This document shows positions 14,099 through 21,631 of a stretch of 22,200 bases of DNA, one piece after another. Numbering within the stretch: position 1 is the stretch's first letter; each line of letters opens with the position of its first letter. The notes under the pieces are model-generated. The model was not told the DNA's origin. It saw only the letters and a list, made by a program, of their open reading frames with translations, and made no database searches. The stretch comes from a virus, in IMG/VR virus record IMGVR_UViG_3300046525_000104, positions 1-22,200 of that record; one strand, written 5' to 3'. Made by a program: the position numbers and the translations under genes.

Positions 14099-16423
14099 AT
14101 GGCTGAAGTTATTACTAAAGAACAGCTTGAAAATGCAAGTGTTGATGCAAAAGATTTGGGTGAATGTGTCCATGGAAATGAGTCTGGAATGGTGACGCCA
14201 CGCATTGGTGATCCGTACCCTACATTACCCGCTGCTATTGCTGCAGTTGAGAATAAAGGCGGTTATATTACTACACCAACTTTAGCAGCATTAAGTGCAA
14301 TTGTTCCTGAGTTTAATCATCAGGTAGCACGAGTAGAAGAAAGCGGTGATGAATATCGTTGGGACCCAAGTGCTACACCTTTGGCAAAGTGGGTGCCTAC
14401 AGGTAAGAACTGGTTAAATGCAGCTAAAGCCTATGCAGATGCGAACCCAAATTTCAAAGCTGGTTCTATCGGAGCAGGTGTAAATTTAAGAACCTTAACG
14501 ACCTCAGGTACGTATTACAAAGTAGGTAGTGCCGACATCACACCTGATTTAAATTATCCTGTGCCACTGGCGGGTAAATTGCGCGTTGACACTACCACAT
14601 CGGGCGTAACGCTCCATGAGTACACTGTTTCTTCTACAGCTGAAACATTTAAGTGTTTTTTACTTGGCGGTGTTTGGTCAGCATGGAAACAAGTAGAAAC
14701 AGCTTCCAGTGGACAAGCAAAAATTGATGCTGCAATTAAATCAAATGTTTCACATTTTGAATGGTTTATGACAGCAAATAATACATCCCCAACGTTTAAT
14801 GCTGATACTAAAACATTGTCTTGGTCATCACCATTAATTGCACCTTCACGTAATCATACAGCAGGCCGTATTTATATTCCTTCTGGATCAATTATATGTG
14901 ATCTTGTGGCTGTTCCGAATGCGGTTCTTTATTTAGATCTAACTAAAGTTCCAAACACTGGGACTTTAACTGTCGAAGACATTCCAAATTGTTTGTTTTA
15001 TGCTTCATATCCTACTTGGCGAGGTGAACCGAACTTAATCCCGCTTGCTAAACAGGATCGCACTCAAAATGGTGGTATTGCACTTACAGCTTGTGATGGA
15101 TTTGTACGCATCAAAAACAGCTTTGATAAATCTGATCAGGTAAATTTACGAGGACGCTCCTTAGAGTGGCAAGCGGTTACAGCAGCAACTATTGCGACAT
15201 TTAATCCGAACACCAAAGTTTTATCTTGGAATGGATTTATTTTAGCCCCATTTGCCGATGGAATAGGGAATGTGAAACGCATTCGTTTGGCGGCATTAAG
15301 CGTACAACTTAATGCTAATTTTGATGTTGTGTATATAGATTTAACGCAGCTCAATGCCACATCAAAAGACATTGTACAAGCAGATGTAGGTACTGTTTTA
15401 AAAGTGGGTTCGTATTCGACTGGTTTTGAACATACTGCTAACCAGATTCCCATTGCCAAATATGATGGTAATCGAAATAAGATTTTCCCTGCTGCGGGTT
15501 TTGTTAGCATTATTGATACAGGTACAGTAGATCCTAGTGATACTGATTCGAGTGATTATTTTCAGTATACAAAAACGGAGAACCAACTAGATATGTTTCT
15601 TCCTACTACTTCAGGGAAGAAATTAAAAATCGGTCTTAAAAGACAGGTGGTTCCGTTTGATGGAACGTCCCCAGATAGTCAATCTGATTTATGGAGAATA
15701 TATGAAGCATGGCGTGTTGATCCAGAAACTATGGCTTCAGAATTAATGATCTGTAATAACGGAGAGTGGGAGTGCGCAATACAGGTAATTGGCTCAACTG
15801 ACCATGTGGGGGGATATCATGGCGATGAGTTGCAGACATCATCTATTTTTTATATGGATGGAATAGCTTACTCGCAAGACACAGTGAAAAGTGGAAATGT
15901 CAAAGAGATTATTTTCTCACAAGATTCAATCATATATTTCCAAAACACACAAACCGCTATGGCCAAACACAAGAAAATGCTTGTTTTTAGTAAAGCGGGT
16001 ATTGTGTTAAGACAAATTATTGAATTTTTAGCCGATGCAAACTTAGCAACAGCTTGGCTGACTATGGTTCCAATTATGAGGACAGTTGGTGAAATCCAAA
16101 TCACTGATAAATCATCTCGATCGGACGATTACTTCCAACAGGTGGATGATAATAGGGTAGAAGGATTTGCAAGACGATATACGCCAGTTAAGGATGGATC
16201 AAAGGTTAAAGTATGGGGTGACACTTCAAAAGTATCTTTGGAGGTGGAATTAATCAAGACTGCAGGCTGGAACCCCAATCAGAACGTATTTGTCACAAAT
16301 GGTGGTGGATATAACAAAATATATGTCAGTGCCTTTAATGGATCAAATACCGCAGGTACACCAGTATCTATCGGAACAACTTGGGAAAATGAGACATTGT
16401 ATAAACTCAATATTGCAATTTAG
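14099..16423 (+). CDS. Tail fibre / receptor-binding protein with pyocin-knob domain
   Basis: This 774-aa protein is the distal fibre. Residues 1-110 form a base that would attach to the tail tip. Residues at about 120-200 match a pyocin-knob domain (GVNLRTLTTSGTYYKVGS, then P-V-P-L-A-G-K-L-R-V, E-Y-T, and F-L-L-G-G-V-W-S-A-W-K-Q-V). Residues at about 219-339 and 354-473 are two copies of one module (FN-x-x-T-K-x-L-S-W, then I-A-P, then V-Y-x-D-L-T, then P-x-A-K-x-D, then G-F-V-x-I). The last 300 residues are a separate globular part containing W-R-I-Y-E-A-W-R, H-V-G-G-Y-H-G-D-E, and a beta-rich end. No depolymerase-type beta-helix repeats or lyase motifs were noticed. It is followed by a terminator. 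Confidence 0.85.
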   Translation: MAEVITKEQLENASVDAKDLGECVHGNESGMVTPRIGDPYPTLPAAIAAVENKGGYITTPTLAALSAIVPEFNHQVARVEESGDEYRWDPSATPLAKWVPTGKNWLNAAKAYADANPNFKAGSIGAGVNLRTLTTSGTYYKVGSADITPDLNYPVPLAGKLRVDTTTSGVTLHEYTVSSTAETFKCFLLGGVWSAWKQVETASSGQAKIDAAIKSNVSHFEWFMTANNTSPTFNADTKTLSWSSPLIAPSRNHTAGRIYIPSGSIICDLVAVPNAVLYLDLTKVPNTGTLTVEDIPNCLFYASYPTWRGEPNLIPLAKQDRTQNGGIALTACDGFVRIKNSFDKSDQVNLRGRSLEWQAVTAATIATFNPNTKVLSWNGFILAPFADGIGNVKRIRLAALSVQLNANFDVVYIDLTQLNATSKDIVQADVGTVLKVGSYSTGFEHTANQIPIAKYDGNRNKIFPAAGFVSIIDTGTVDPSDTDSSDYFQYTKTENQLDMFLPTTSGKKLKIGLKRQVVPFDGTSPDSQSDLWRIYEAWRVDPETMASELMICNNGEWECAIQVIGSTDHVGGYHGDELQTSSIFYMDGIAYSQDTVKSGNVKEIIFSQDSIIYFQNTQTAMAKHKKMLVFSKAGIVLRQIIEFLADANLATAWLTMVPIMRTVGEIQITDKSSRSDDYFQQVDDNRVEGFARRYTPVKDGSKVKVWGDTSKVSLEVELIKTAGWNPNQNVFVTNGGGYNKIYVSAFNGSNTAGTPVSIGTTWENETLYKLNIAI

Positions 16424-16441
16424 ATTTTTGAACACACTAGC

Positions 16442-16461
16442 GCACCTTCGGGTGCTTTTTT
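16442..16461 (+). terminator. Rho-independent terminator after the tail fibre gene
   Basis: GCACC, loop TTCG, GGTGC, then six T. It separates structural genes from the lysis cassette. Confidence 0.85.
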
Positions 16462-16485
16462 ATTGCCAAAAATTAGGGGAAATAA

Positions 16486-16872
16486 ATGGAACCAGTGTCC
16501 ACAAGTGGTTTTGCTACATTTTTAAAGTTCTACGGTGCAGCGATCATGGTCACTTTAGCGATAGCACTTGTTGCAACTGTTGTCATCATGATGCGTTTGC
16601 CTCGCTCGCCACAAGAATGGGCAGTGGGTTTGATTTGTACGGTTGTATCCAGTTTGACTGGTGGAGCTTTCATTATCGTAAAGTGGGGGCTACATGAATG
16701 GGTAACGGATATTTGGGGGATGATTGCCTTAGGTGGATTCTTTTTTGTATGTGGCTTACCGGGTTGGGCTGTGGTTCGGTGGACCTTTAACTTCATCAAT
16801 AAACAGGAGGGGAAAACTATTATTGAAGTAGTTAAAGAGCTGAAAGAAGTCAGAGAAGATTTGAAGAAATAA
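16486..16872 (+). CDS. Phage holin-like membrane protein (three TM)
   Basis: This 128-aa protein lies directly before the endolysin gene, so a holin is the best call. It has three hydrophobic segments at about 14-36, 45-66 and 74-98 (class I topology) and a charged C-terminal tail with alternating Glu/Lys/Arg (KELKEVREDLKK). A GTG/ATG choice is not an issue: ATG 16486 follows AGGGGAAATAA. Holins are very diverse, so assignment is by position and topology, not by a known motif. A terminator follows, before the endolysin. Confidence 0.8.
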   Translation: MEPVSTSGFATFLKFYGAAIMVTLAIALVATVVIMMRLPRSPQEWAVGLICTVVSSLTGGAFIIVKWGLHEWVTDIWGMIALGGFFFVCGLPGWAVVRWTFNFINKQEGKTIIEVVKELKEVREDLKK

Positions 16873-16888
16873 CGTACCAAATGATATG

Positions 16889-16908
16889 CCGCCTTAGGGC
16901 GGTTTTTT
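16889..16908 (+). terminator. Rho-independent terminator after the holin gene
   Basis: CCGCC, loop TTAG, GGCGG, then six T. It lies between holin and endolysin, so the endolysin needs read-through or antitermination from the late promoter, or a promoter of its own. Confidence 0.85.
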
Positions 16909-16928
16909 AATACTTAAAGGAAAGTGAA

Positions 16929-17723
16929 ATGAAACTCATTGAAAATTGGCAACAGGCTTGGAAACTCAAGTCAGTACAAGTAGGCGCAGCAAGCGCCTTT
17001 TTTTATGCCTTGATTTTATTATCAGAGCAGTTTTTAGGTGTGTGGAATGTCATCCCACAAGAACTAAAAAGTAAGATCCCTGAAGACGTCGCTGAGTGGG
17101 TGGGGATGTTTGTTGGCGTAGCCATGGTGCTCGCACGCCTGAAAAAGCAGCCTGAAATTCATCCTGCACCACAATTACTAAGCTTTGCCACATTACCAGT
17201 AAATTCGATTACCTTTGATCAAGCCTTTCAACGATTGATTGGCCATGAAGGTGGGTACAGCAATGATGAGCGTGATCCGGGCAACTGGACAGGCGGAAAG
17301 GTCGGTGTGGGTACGCTAAAAGGCACAAAGTTTGGTTTGGCTGCTAATACCTATCCAAGCATTGATATTAAAAACATCACATTGGGCCAAGCCAAAGAAA
17401 TCTATAAAAAGGACTGGTGGGATAAATTAGGCGGTCACGGTCTGCATTCAGCCATTACATTCCAGCTTTGGGACTTTGCAATTAATGCAGGGAAGAAAAG
17501 GGCAATCATTGAGCTTCAGCAAGCCGCTGGTGTGACTGCTGATGGTATGATTGGACCTAAAACCATTGCAGCAGTGAATGCTTTAGATCTGAATGATGTA
17601 TTGCTCAGCTTAACCGCAGAGCGGTTGAAGTTCTACACATCATTAGGCACTTGGTCCACGTACGGCAAAGGTTGGACGAATCGTGTAGCAGATAATTTGA
17701 AATATGCTGCTCAGGATAACTAG
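16929..17723 (+). CDS. Endolysin: holin-like membrane domain fused to GH108 muramidase
   Basis: This 264-aa protein has two parts. Residues 1-75 carry two hydrophobic segments (about 18-37 and 54-70) and look like the small holin-like proteins normally encoded separately (KLIENWQQAWKLKSVQVGA start). Residues 94-175 are a glycoside hydrolase 108 muramidase domain with F-Q-R-L-I-G-H-E-G-G-Y-S-N-D at 101-113; E107 is the likely catalytic acid. Residues 176-260 are the C-terminal peptidoglycan-binding domain of this family (F-A-I-N-A-G-K-K-R-A, G-V-T-A-D-G-M-I-G-P-K-T). The membrane part may hold the enzyme on the inner membrane until triggered, as in signal-anchor-type lysins. Such fusions occur in this family; the export mode is inferred. 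Confidence 0.88.
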   Translation: MKLIENWQQAWKLKSVQVGAASAFFYALILLSEQFLGVWNVIPQELKSKIPEDVAEWVGMFVGVAMVLARLKKQPEIHPAPQLLSFATLPVNSITFDQAFQRLIGHEGGYSNDERDPGNWTGGKVGVGTLKGTKFGLAANTYPSIDIKNITLGQAKEIYKKDWWDKLGGHGLHSAITFQLWDFAINAGKKRAIIELQQAAGVTADGMIGPKTIAAVNALDLNDVLLSLTAERLKFYTSLGTWSTYGKGWTNRVADNLKYAAQDN

Positions 17724-17731
17724 GAGTTGAT

Positions 17732-18037
17732 ATGACTGAAGATGTAATCCAACTCACTCCTTATTTGGAACATTGGAGAAGTGGTATGTATTTATTCAAA
17801 TGCCCTGGCTGCAAATATCTACATCCATTTCATGTGGGTGGACATCCAAATGGCAGCAAATGGACTTTTAATGGTGATGTAAATAAACCAACATTTACAC
17901 CATCCTTACTGGTGAATGATCATCACCCAGAAAGTCGCTGCCACTTATTTTTGACAGATGGAAAGGTTCAATTTTTATCTGATTGTCATCATGAATTGGC
18001 AGGGAAAACTGTTGATATGATACCAATTGATGTTTAG
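17732..18037 (+). CDS. DUF6527-like small protein
   Basis: This 101-aa protein has a zinc-site-like pattern: C24-P-G-C27 in the N-terminal half and R-C-H near residue 69 with D-C-H-H near 84-87. The C-terminal motif (C-H-L-F-L-T-D-G-K-V-Q-F-L-S-D-C-H-H-E-L-A-G-K-T-V) is the hallmark of DUF6527, a family often found next to lysis genes of prophages. Function is unknown. There is no membrane segment. The gene starts 8 bases after the endolysin stop with GGAGTTGAT as ribosome site, so it belongs to the lysis transcript. Confidence 0.8.
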   Translation: MTEDVIQLTPYLEHWRSGMYLFKCPGCKYLHPFHVGGHPNGSKWTFNGDVNKPTFTPSLLVNDHHPESRCHLFLTDGKVQFLSDCHHELAGKTVDMIPIDV

Positions 18038-18131
18038 GGTTTTCATGCTGTGCATCCTGCTTTCAGGCTGCACAGCACATTCGATTTCGACAAAGGTGCA
18101 TGTCACTGTTTGTGTTCAGTGTGTGAATTGA
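18030..18131 (+). CDS. Tiny Rz1-like lipoprotein
   Basis: This 33-aa ORF overlaps the last bases of the DUF6527 gene. It has a lipoprotein signal: MFRVFMLCILLSGC, lipobox L-L-S-G-C, modified Cys at 14. A second start at ATG 18045 has a better ribosome site (AGGG) but would leave only eight residues before the Cys, so 18030 gives a more normal signal peptide. The mature part is about 20 aa (TAHSISTKVHVTVCVQCVN), the size of outer-membrane spanins such as Rz1. The position at the end of a lysis cassette agrees. No inner-membrane Rz partner is seen nearby, so it would be an orphan or a false ORF. It is below the length usually called automatically. Confidence 0.5.
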   Translation: MFRVFMLCILLSGCTAHSISTKVHVTVCVQCVN

Positions 18132-18158
18132 AAAGGGCCCACATATTGTGAGCCCTTT
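18132..18158. terminator. Bidirectional terminator between lysis genes and leftward operon
   Basis: AAAGGGC-C-CAC, loop ATATT, GTG-A-GCCCTTT: a 10-bp stem with one internal mismatch. Leftward transcripts (from the umuDC side) pass it just after the 54-aa gene and read a TTTT tail; rightward lysis transcripts meet a TTT tail. The convergent position fits a shared terminator. Confidence 0.7.
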
Positions 18159-18166
18159 AATAAAAA

Positions 18167-18331
18167 CTATTTAGGTTGATTTTGTATTTGATCGTGTAGT
18201 GGCAAACCTGTTGATAGTTCATCAAGTTCAGGAATCATGCCTTCAGTTGTTGCTCGACCAATCGGAGCTATCTCTGAATCATAATCAAACAATTCGTCTT
18301 CTTGTTGAGATGGATTATTTTCACCGCCCAT
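18167..18331 (-). CDS. Small acidic protein, 54 aa, unknown function
   Basis: This 54-aa ORF starts three bases after the stop of the 3-TM membrane gene and has GGGAAAT, inside the end of that gene, as a possible ribosome site. It is rich in Asp, Glu and Gln (GGENNPSQQEDELFDYD, then P-E-L-D-E-L), with no membrane segment or known motif. Tight spacing suggests coupled translation with the membrane protein, so it may be a partner or regulator. It could also be a chance ORF; the ribosome site and the close coupling support a real gene. Confidence 0.55.
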   Translation of the reverse strand: MGGENNPSQQEDELFDYDSEIAPIGRATTEGMIPELDELSTGLPLHDQIQNQPK

Positions 18332-18334
18332 ATT

Positions 18335-18949
18335 TTATTTCCCGCTTTTACAATCGCTATAATTTAATTTAATTTCATGTTTTATACTATTTTTTTCAAG
18401 TAATGCCGTCAACTGCTCTTTAGAGCAATTTTCGTCAGTTGCGGTCAAAATCATACCTCCTAACATCAAGAGATATATTACGAAAAGGATTTTCGCACAA
18501 AATAATGCATAATAAGATACGCTGTAATATTTGGTTTTTATTAAATTTGTTACCATATTTTGATTTACGTAGGTGCTATATGCTTTAGCAATATAAAAAT
18601 AACTTCTGTTATCAGAGTATTGTTGTATTTTATCAAAAGTCTCTTTTCCAATCGGCATATTCTGAATAGTGATCAAGCGTAGACACTTTAGAGTGAAAAT
18701 TAGACAGATAATATTACTAATTACGTATAATATTATCAAAAGCCAATAAAATGTTTTAAACGTTAAGTGTGAGTTGCTATAGAGTTCAGTCACTGTGGAG
18801 TTGGCAGCGATTGCTGTAAATGCAACTATAAAAATACTTGTCAATGTTAGTAACTTGTTTGCTTTATCTTCTATTCGAACAAATCTTTCAACTTCTTTTT
18901 CGTATTCTAGCTTTGTAACTTCATATAAGAGTTCATACTTTGGGTTCAC
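18335..18949 (-). CDS. Membrane protein with three TM segments, possible phage-exclusion or effector protein
   Basis: This 204-aa protein starts with GTG. Residues 1-30 are a charged amphipathic helix (YEVTKLEYEKEVERFVRIEDKA) leading straight into TM1 (33-49). TM2 spans about 64-88 and TM3 about 143-169. A helical cytoplasmic loop (90-142) links TM2 and TM3, and the C-terminal 35 residues would be periplasmic with Cys175 and Cys200. The helix-D-K-A-x-x-L-L-x-TM layout recalls membrane effectors of bacterial defence systems (Pycsar/SLATT-like), but no specific family is proven. It lies between umuC and a terminator, with a 54-aa gene behind it. GC is lower than that of its neighbours, a sign of separate acquisition. 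Confidence 0.75.
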   Translation of the reverse strand: MNPKYELLYEVTKLEYEKEVERFVRIEDKANKLLTLTSIFIVAFTAIAANSTVTELYSNSHLTFKTFYWLLIILYVISNIICLIFTLKCLRLITIQNMPIGKETFDKIQQYSDNRSYFYIAKAYSTYVNQNMVTNLIKTKYYSVSYYALFCAKILFVIYLLMLGGMILTATDENCSKEQLTALLEKNSIKHEIKLNYSDCKSGK

Positions 18950-18993
18950 TATTTTTCTACCAGACTTAAGTTTAAATATCTAAGACGTAATAT

Positions 18994-19023
18994 TTTATAC
19001 ATAATTATTCGAAATGAATTGAA
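18994..19023 (-). promoter_or_regulatory. Weak candidate promoter of the membrane protein gene
   Basis: On the - strand TATAAA (18994-18999) serves as -10, and TTCAAT (19018-19023) is a poor -35 with 18-bp spacing. The region between umuC and the GTG start is otherwise AT-rich. No terminator is seen here, so read-through from umuC is equally possible. Confidence 0.3.
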
Positions 19024-19027
19024 CTTA

Positions 19028-20326
19028 TTACTTATTTATAGTCAACATACCTTCCCAGCTAAAATAATCCCTCGTCAAACTCCCTCGACTCATCGACCAG
19101 CCACGGTTCGGCAATTTACATGGGCCGATCGCAAGCTTCTTGTCCCCAAACCTTTCCTTAACGCCTTCCATTGCAAGCTGCAGCTTCTCATTGCGTTCGA
19201 TAGATTCAACATCTGCGAGTAAGTCAGGAATATAGGCTGCTTTGTTCTCGATACACGTTAAAATCACACCGCACTTTTTAAACTCAATACCTTCTTGAAA
19301 TAGTTCATCCATTTGCTTCATCACGGCTTTATTCATGACTGCAGCGGAATCTGTCGGTTCAGCAAAACCAACGCTGATTGATTTCTTATAAAACGGTTTA
19401 TTTTTATCAAATGGATTGGACTCAGCAAATGCAATCACACAACCGCATAAGCTTTTATCCTCACGTAGACGTTTAACAGCTGACTGCAGGTAATCGCTCA
19501 TTGCTTCAGACAGTGATTCTTTATCCGTTACACGTTGACCAAATGACCTCGATGAGATGATTTGTTTCTTGGCGGGTGGGGCATGTTCAATCTCTATGCA
19601 GGAAATACCTTGCAACTCGGCAACCGTCTTGGCCATAACTATGGAAAAGAGTCTTTTCATATTTCGTGGTTCGGTTCGGGTGAGATCCTGAACGGTATGC
19701 ACACCCATGGCATTCAGTTTTTTGCTGTGCTGTCGACCGACTCCCCAAACCTCAGATACATCGATCAAACTAAAAAAGTAATCCTTATGTTTTGGGTCCA
19801 TAGATACTAAATTGCAGACACCCGAAAAGCGCTTGGCTTTCTTCGCCATATGGTTGGCAATCTTCGCTTCAGTTTTACTTCGACCAATGCCGACCGATAC
19901 AGGCAAGCCGATCCACTTAGAAATACGCTCACGCATGTCTTGAGCGTATTCAGTTAAATCGAATTTATGCTCATATGCGGTGAGATCTAAAAAGCATTCA
20001 TCGATCGAGTAGATCTCATGCTCTCCTGGTGCAACATATTCGGCAAGGATACTGTGAAAGCGTTTAGACATTTCTGCATAGACTTTATAGTTGCTCGAAA
20101 GCACTTCTACATTGTGCTTTTCAACAATGTCTTTGATTTGGAATAGGGGAACACCCATTTTAATTCCAAGATCTTTTGCTTCCTGCGAACGTGCAACTGC
20201 ACAGCCGTCATTGTTTGAAAGCACAATAACTGGTTTGTTATTCAACTTAGGATTGAATACACGCTCACAACTGACGTAGCAATTGTTCACGTCAATTAAG
20301 GCATAGATCTTGTTTTCGCTTCTCAT
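19028..20326 (-). CDS. umuC: UmuC-type Y-family DNA polymerase (Pol V catalytic subunit)
   Basis: This 432-aa protein is the catalytic subunit of translesion polymerase V. The N-terminal [18 protein letters not shown] contains the first metal-binding Asp. Further Y-family motifs are [29 protein letters not shown] (catalytic Asp-Glu), [14 protein letters not shown] and the helix-hairpin-helix region ([11 protein letters not shown]), with little finger and a C-terminal UmuC tail. The start is ATG 20326, overlapping the umuD stop (ATGA); a longer frame from TTG 20362 would run through umuD. A small stem (CTGAA/TTCAG) lies just before the start and holds the GAAGAG ribosome site, which may couple translation to umuD. 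Length is normal. Confidence 0.96.
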   Translation of the reverse strand: MRSENKIYALIDVNNCYVSCERVFNPKLNNKPVIVLSNNDGCAVARSQEAKDLGIKMGVPLFQIKDIVEKHNVEVLSSNYKVYAEMSKRFHSILAEYVAPGEHEIYSIDECFLDLTAYEHKFDLTEYAQDMRERISKWIGLPVSVGIGRSKTEAKIANHMAKKAKRFSGVCNLVSMDPKHKDYFFSLIDVSEVWGVGRQHSKKLNAMGVHTVQDLTRTEPRNMKRLFSIVMAKTVAELQGISCIEIEHAPPAKKQIISSRSFGQRVTDKESLSEAMSDYLQSAVKRLREDKSLCGCVIAFAESNPFDKNKPFYKKSISVGFAEPTDSAAVMNKAVMKQMDELFQEGIEFKKCGVILTCIENKAAYIPDLLADVESIERNEKLQLAMEGVKERFGDKKLAIGPCKLPNRGWSMSRGSLTRDYFSWEGMLTINK

Positions 20327-20889
20327 CTGAAGCTCTTCAGAACGCGGGTGACCACACCCCAAATAATAAATTCTTGTCCTTCACTAAAATGAATGTCGTC
20401 ATAATCTGGATTTTCAGCTTTTAGCCAACACACACCATTTTCTTCACACATGAGACGCTTTACGGTGAACTCATTGTCGACCAGTGCAATCACAATGTCC
20501 CAATGCTTTGCCTCAAGACTACGGTCGACAATCAACTCATCGCCAATATCGATACCAATATTGATGAGAGAAAGTGAATTAACACGCACGATGAACGTAG
20601 CTGCTGGATTCTTAATGAGGTGTTCATTTAGGTCTAGGGTCTTATCAACATGATCTTGGGCAGGGGAAGGGAAACCGGCTTGAACGCGCTCAGTGGCCAA
20701 TGGGATAGCCATATGTGTGACTGGATCAACTTGGCGTATGTGATCGATTTCAGGATCGGCTTTAGCCTTTTTGAGAAAAGCTTTGATTTCTAAAACAGAA
20801 GAGTTTGGTACACGGATAAGTGTGGTCAACTCAGAGCGTTTTCGCCCAGCACCTGGTCTTGTGCCACCGTGCATTTTTAGATCATTCAT
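20323..20889 (-). CDS. umuD: UmuD-like autoproteolytic subunit of Pol V (S24 family)
   Basis: This 188-aa protein is the partner of UmuC. After RecA-stimulated self-cleavage the short form would activate Pol V. The cleavage pair Ala71-Gly72 (V-Q-A-G-F) and the Ser107/Lys144 dyad (N-S-L-S-L and F-T-V-K-R-L) are visible. The usual G-D-S-M around the serine is replaced by N-S-L-S-L, which is unusual. The N-terminal arm before the cleavage site is about 70 aa instead of the 24 of Escherichia coli UmuD and contains a basic RPGAGRK motif that might bind DNA. ATG 20889 is chosen over TTG 20895, which lies closer to the operator, and over ATG 20874. It forms an operon with umuC. Confidence 0.92.
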   Translation of the reverse strand: MNDLKMHGGTRPGAGRKRSELTTLIRVPNSSVLEIKAFLKKAKADPEIDHIRQVDPVTHMAIPLATERVQAGFPSPAQDHVDKTLDLNEHLIKNPAATFIVRVNSLSLINIGIDIGDELIVDRSLEAKHWDIVIALVDNEFTVKRLMCEENGVCWLKAENPDYDDIHFSEGQEFIIWGVVTRVLKSFR

Positions 20890-20896
20890 AGCCAAA

Positions 20897-20921
20897 CTTG
20901 ATTTCTGTAACAGATTTCAAG
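20897..20921 (-). promoter_or_regulatory. SOS-type operator of umuDC (25-bp near-perfect palindrome)
   Basis: The arms read CTTGAwwTCTG and CAGAwwTCAAG around a central T-w-A, with only the w positions breaking perfect symmetry. It lies downstream of the -10 box and 8 bases before the umuD ATG, a position for repression. Acinetobacter lacks LexA and represses DNA-damage genes with UmuDAb and DdrR at related TTGAAA-type palindromes (established for the genus; the exact consensus was not checked here). Confidence 0.75.
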
Positions 20922-20950
20922 ATTGTAGATTTCGCTCAAAATAAATTCAA
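20922..20950 (-). promoter_or_regulatory. umuDC promoter
   Basis: On the - strand TTGAAT (-35, 20945-20950) and TACAAT (-10, 20922-20927) are separated by exactly 17 bases. Transcription would start inside the palindrome. A good match at both boxes and perfect spacing make this the best promoter in the window. Confidence 0.7.
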
Positions 20951-20980
20951 ATTTAAAAGCTGTGGATAATCAATGTACCT

Positions 20981-21631
20981 TCAAATTAAATTAGGTTGAG
21001 CTCCATTTTCGGATAAGCGGGATTTAGGAAAAGTGATGTACTCATCTTGCATTTCAAAGAAGAACTCATGCGCCTCTTTAAAGCTGCAATTTAACCATTC
21101 TTCGCGGTATTCGTCAGGTATAACGATGATCGAGCGCTTCTCATCTTTAGGCTTGTGAAATTGCTTCATGAAGGGGTGTTTATCGGCATTGATGGTCAGC
21201 ATGCTCATTGATCGGATTTGCTCCCCATCGATGACGGCATTCTCATATATCGCCGCCACGGTAAAGGGCATACCATCCTCACGTGCAATACCATACCAGT
21301 GCGATTTGCCATCTATGTATTTAGGCTCAAAGATGGTTTCAACAGGGATCAAACCAAACTGAGACTTATGCCAAGCATCTCTAAAACTGGGTTTCTCAGC
21401 GACCGTTTCAGTCCGGGCATTGTAGGTGTACTTGCCGAAACTCTTTTCCTTGGCCCACTTTGGAATCATTCCAAAATTAACGGATCGCCACTCGATCTTT
21501 CCGTCATTAGAAAAGATCAAAGGAGATGGGTAATTCGGGAAAATGTCTTCAGGGAACACCAATTGATCAGGTTCAGGGAGATCTAACAGAAATGCACGAT
21601 TCTTTCTGATCGCTTCGAAGTTTGCACACAT
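20981..21631 (-). CDS. SRAP domain protein (HMCES/YedK-like)
   Basis: This 216-aa protein crosslinks to abasic sites in single-stranded DNA and protects them. The nucleophile Cys2 is next to the start Met, as the reaction needs. Asn71 (Y-N-A-R-T-E), Glu102 (F-E-P-K-Y) and His159 (Q-F-H-K-P) fit the YedK catalytic residues (Cys2, Asn75, Glu105, His160). The usual G-F-Y-E-W around the glutamate is here T-I-F-E-P, a divergent branch. Start ATG 21631 has AAGG upstream and a TATAAA box at about 21645. It stands with umuDC as a DNA-damage set but has its own leader after the 49-aa ORF. Confidence 0.92.
   Translation of the reverse strand: MCANFEAIRKNRAFLLDLPEPDQLVFPEDIFPNYPSPLIFSNDGKIEWRSVNFGMIPKWAKEKSFGKYTYNARTETVAEKPSFRDAWHKSQFGLIPVETIFEPKYIDGKSHWYGIAREDGMPFTVAAIYENAVIDGEQIRSMSMLTINADKHPFMKQFHKPKDEKRSIIVIPDEYREEWLNCSFKEAHEFFFEMQDEYITFPKSRLSENGAQPNLI

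Noticed and set aside
14099-16423. Tail spike depolymerase
   Set aside because: No beta-helix repeats or pectate-lyase-like motifs were noticed; the fibre shows pyocin-knob and repeated beta modules instead.
21218-21586. Rightward ORF of 122 aa over the SRAP gene
   Set aside because: It is fully antisense to a gene with all catalytic residues present, so it is a shadow.
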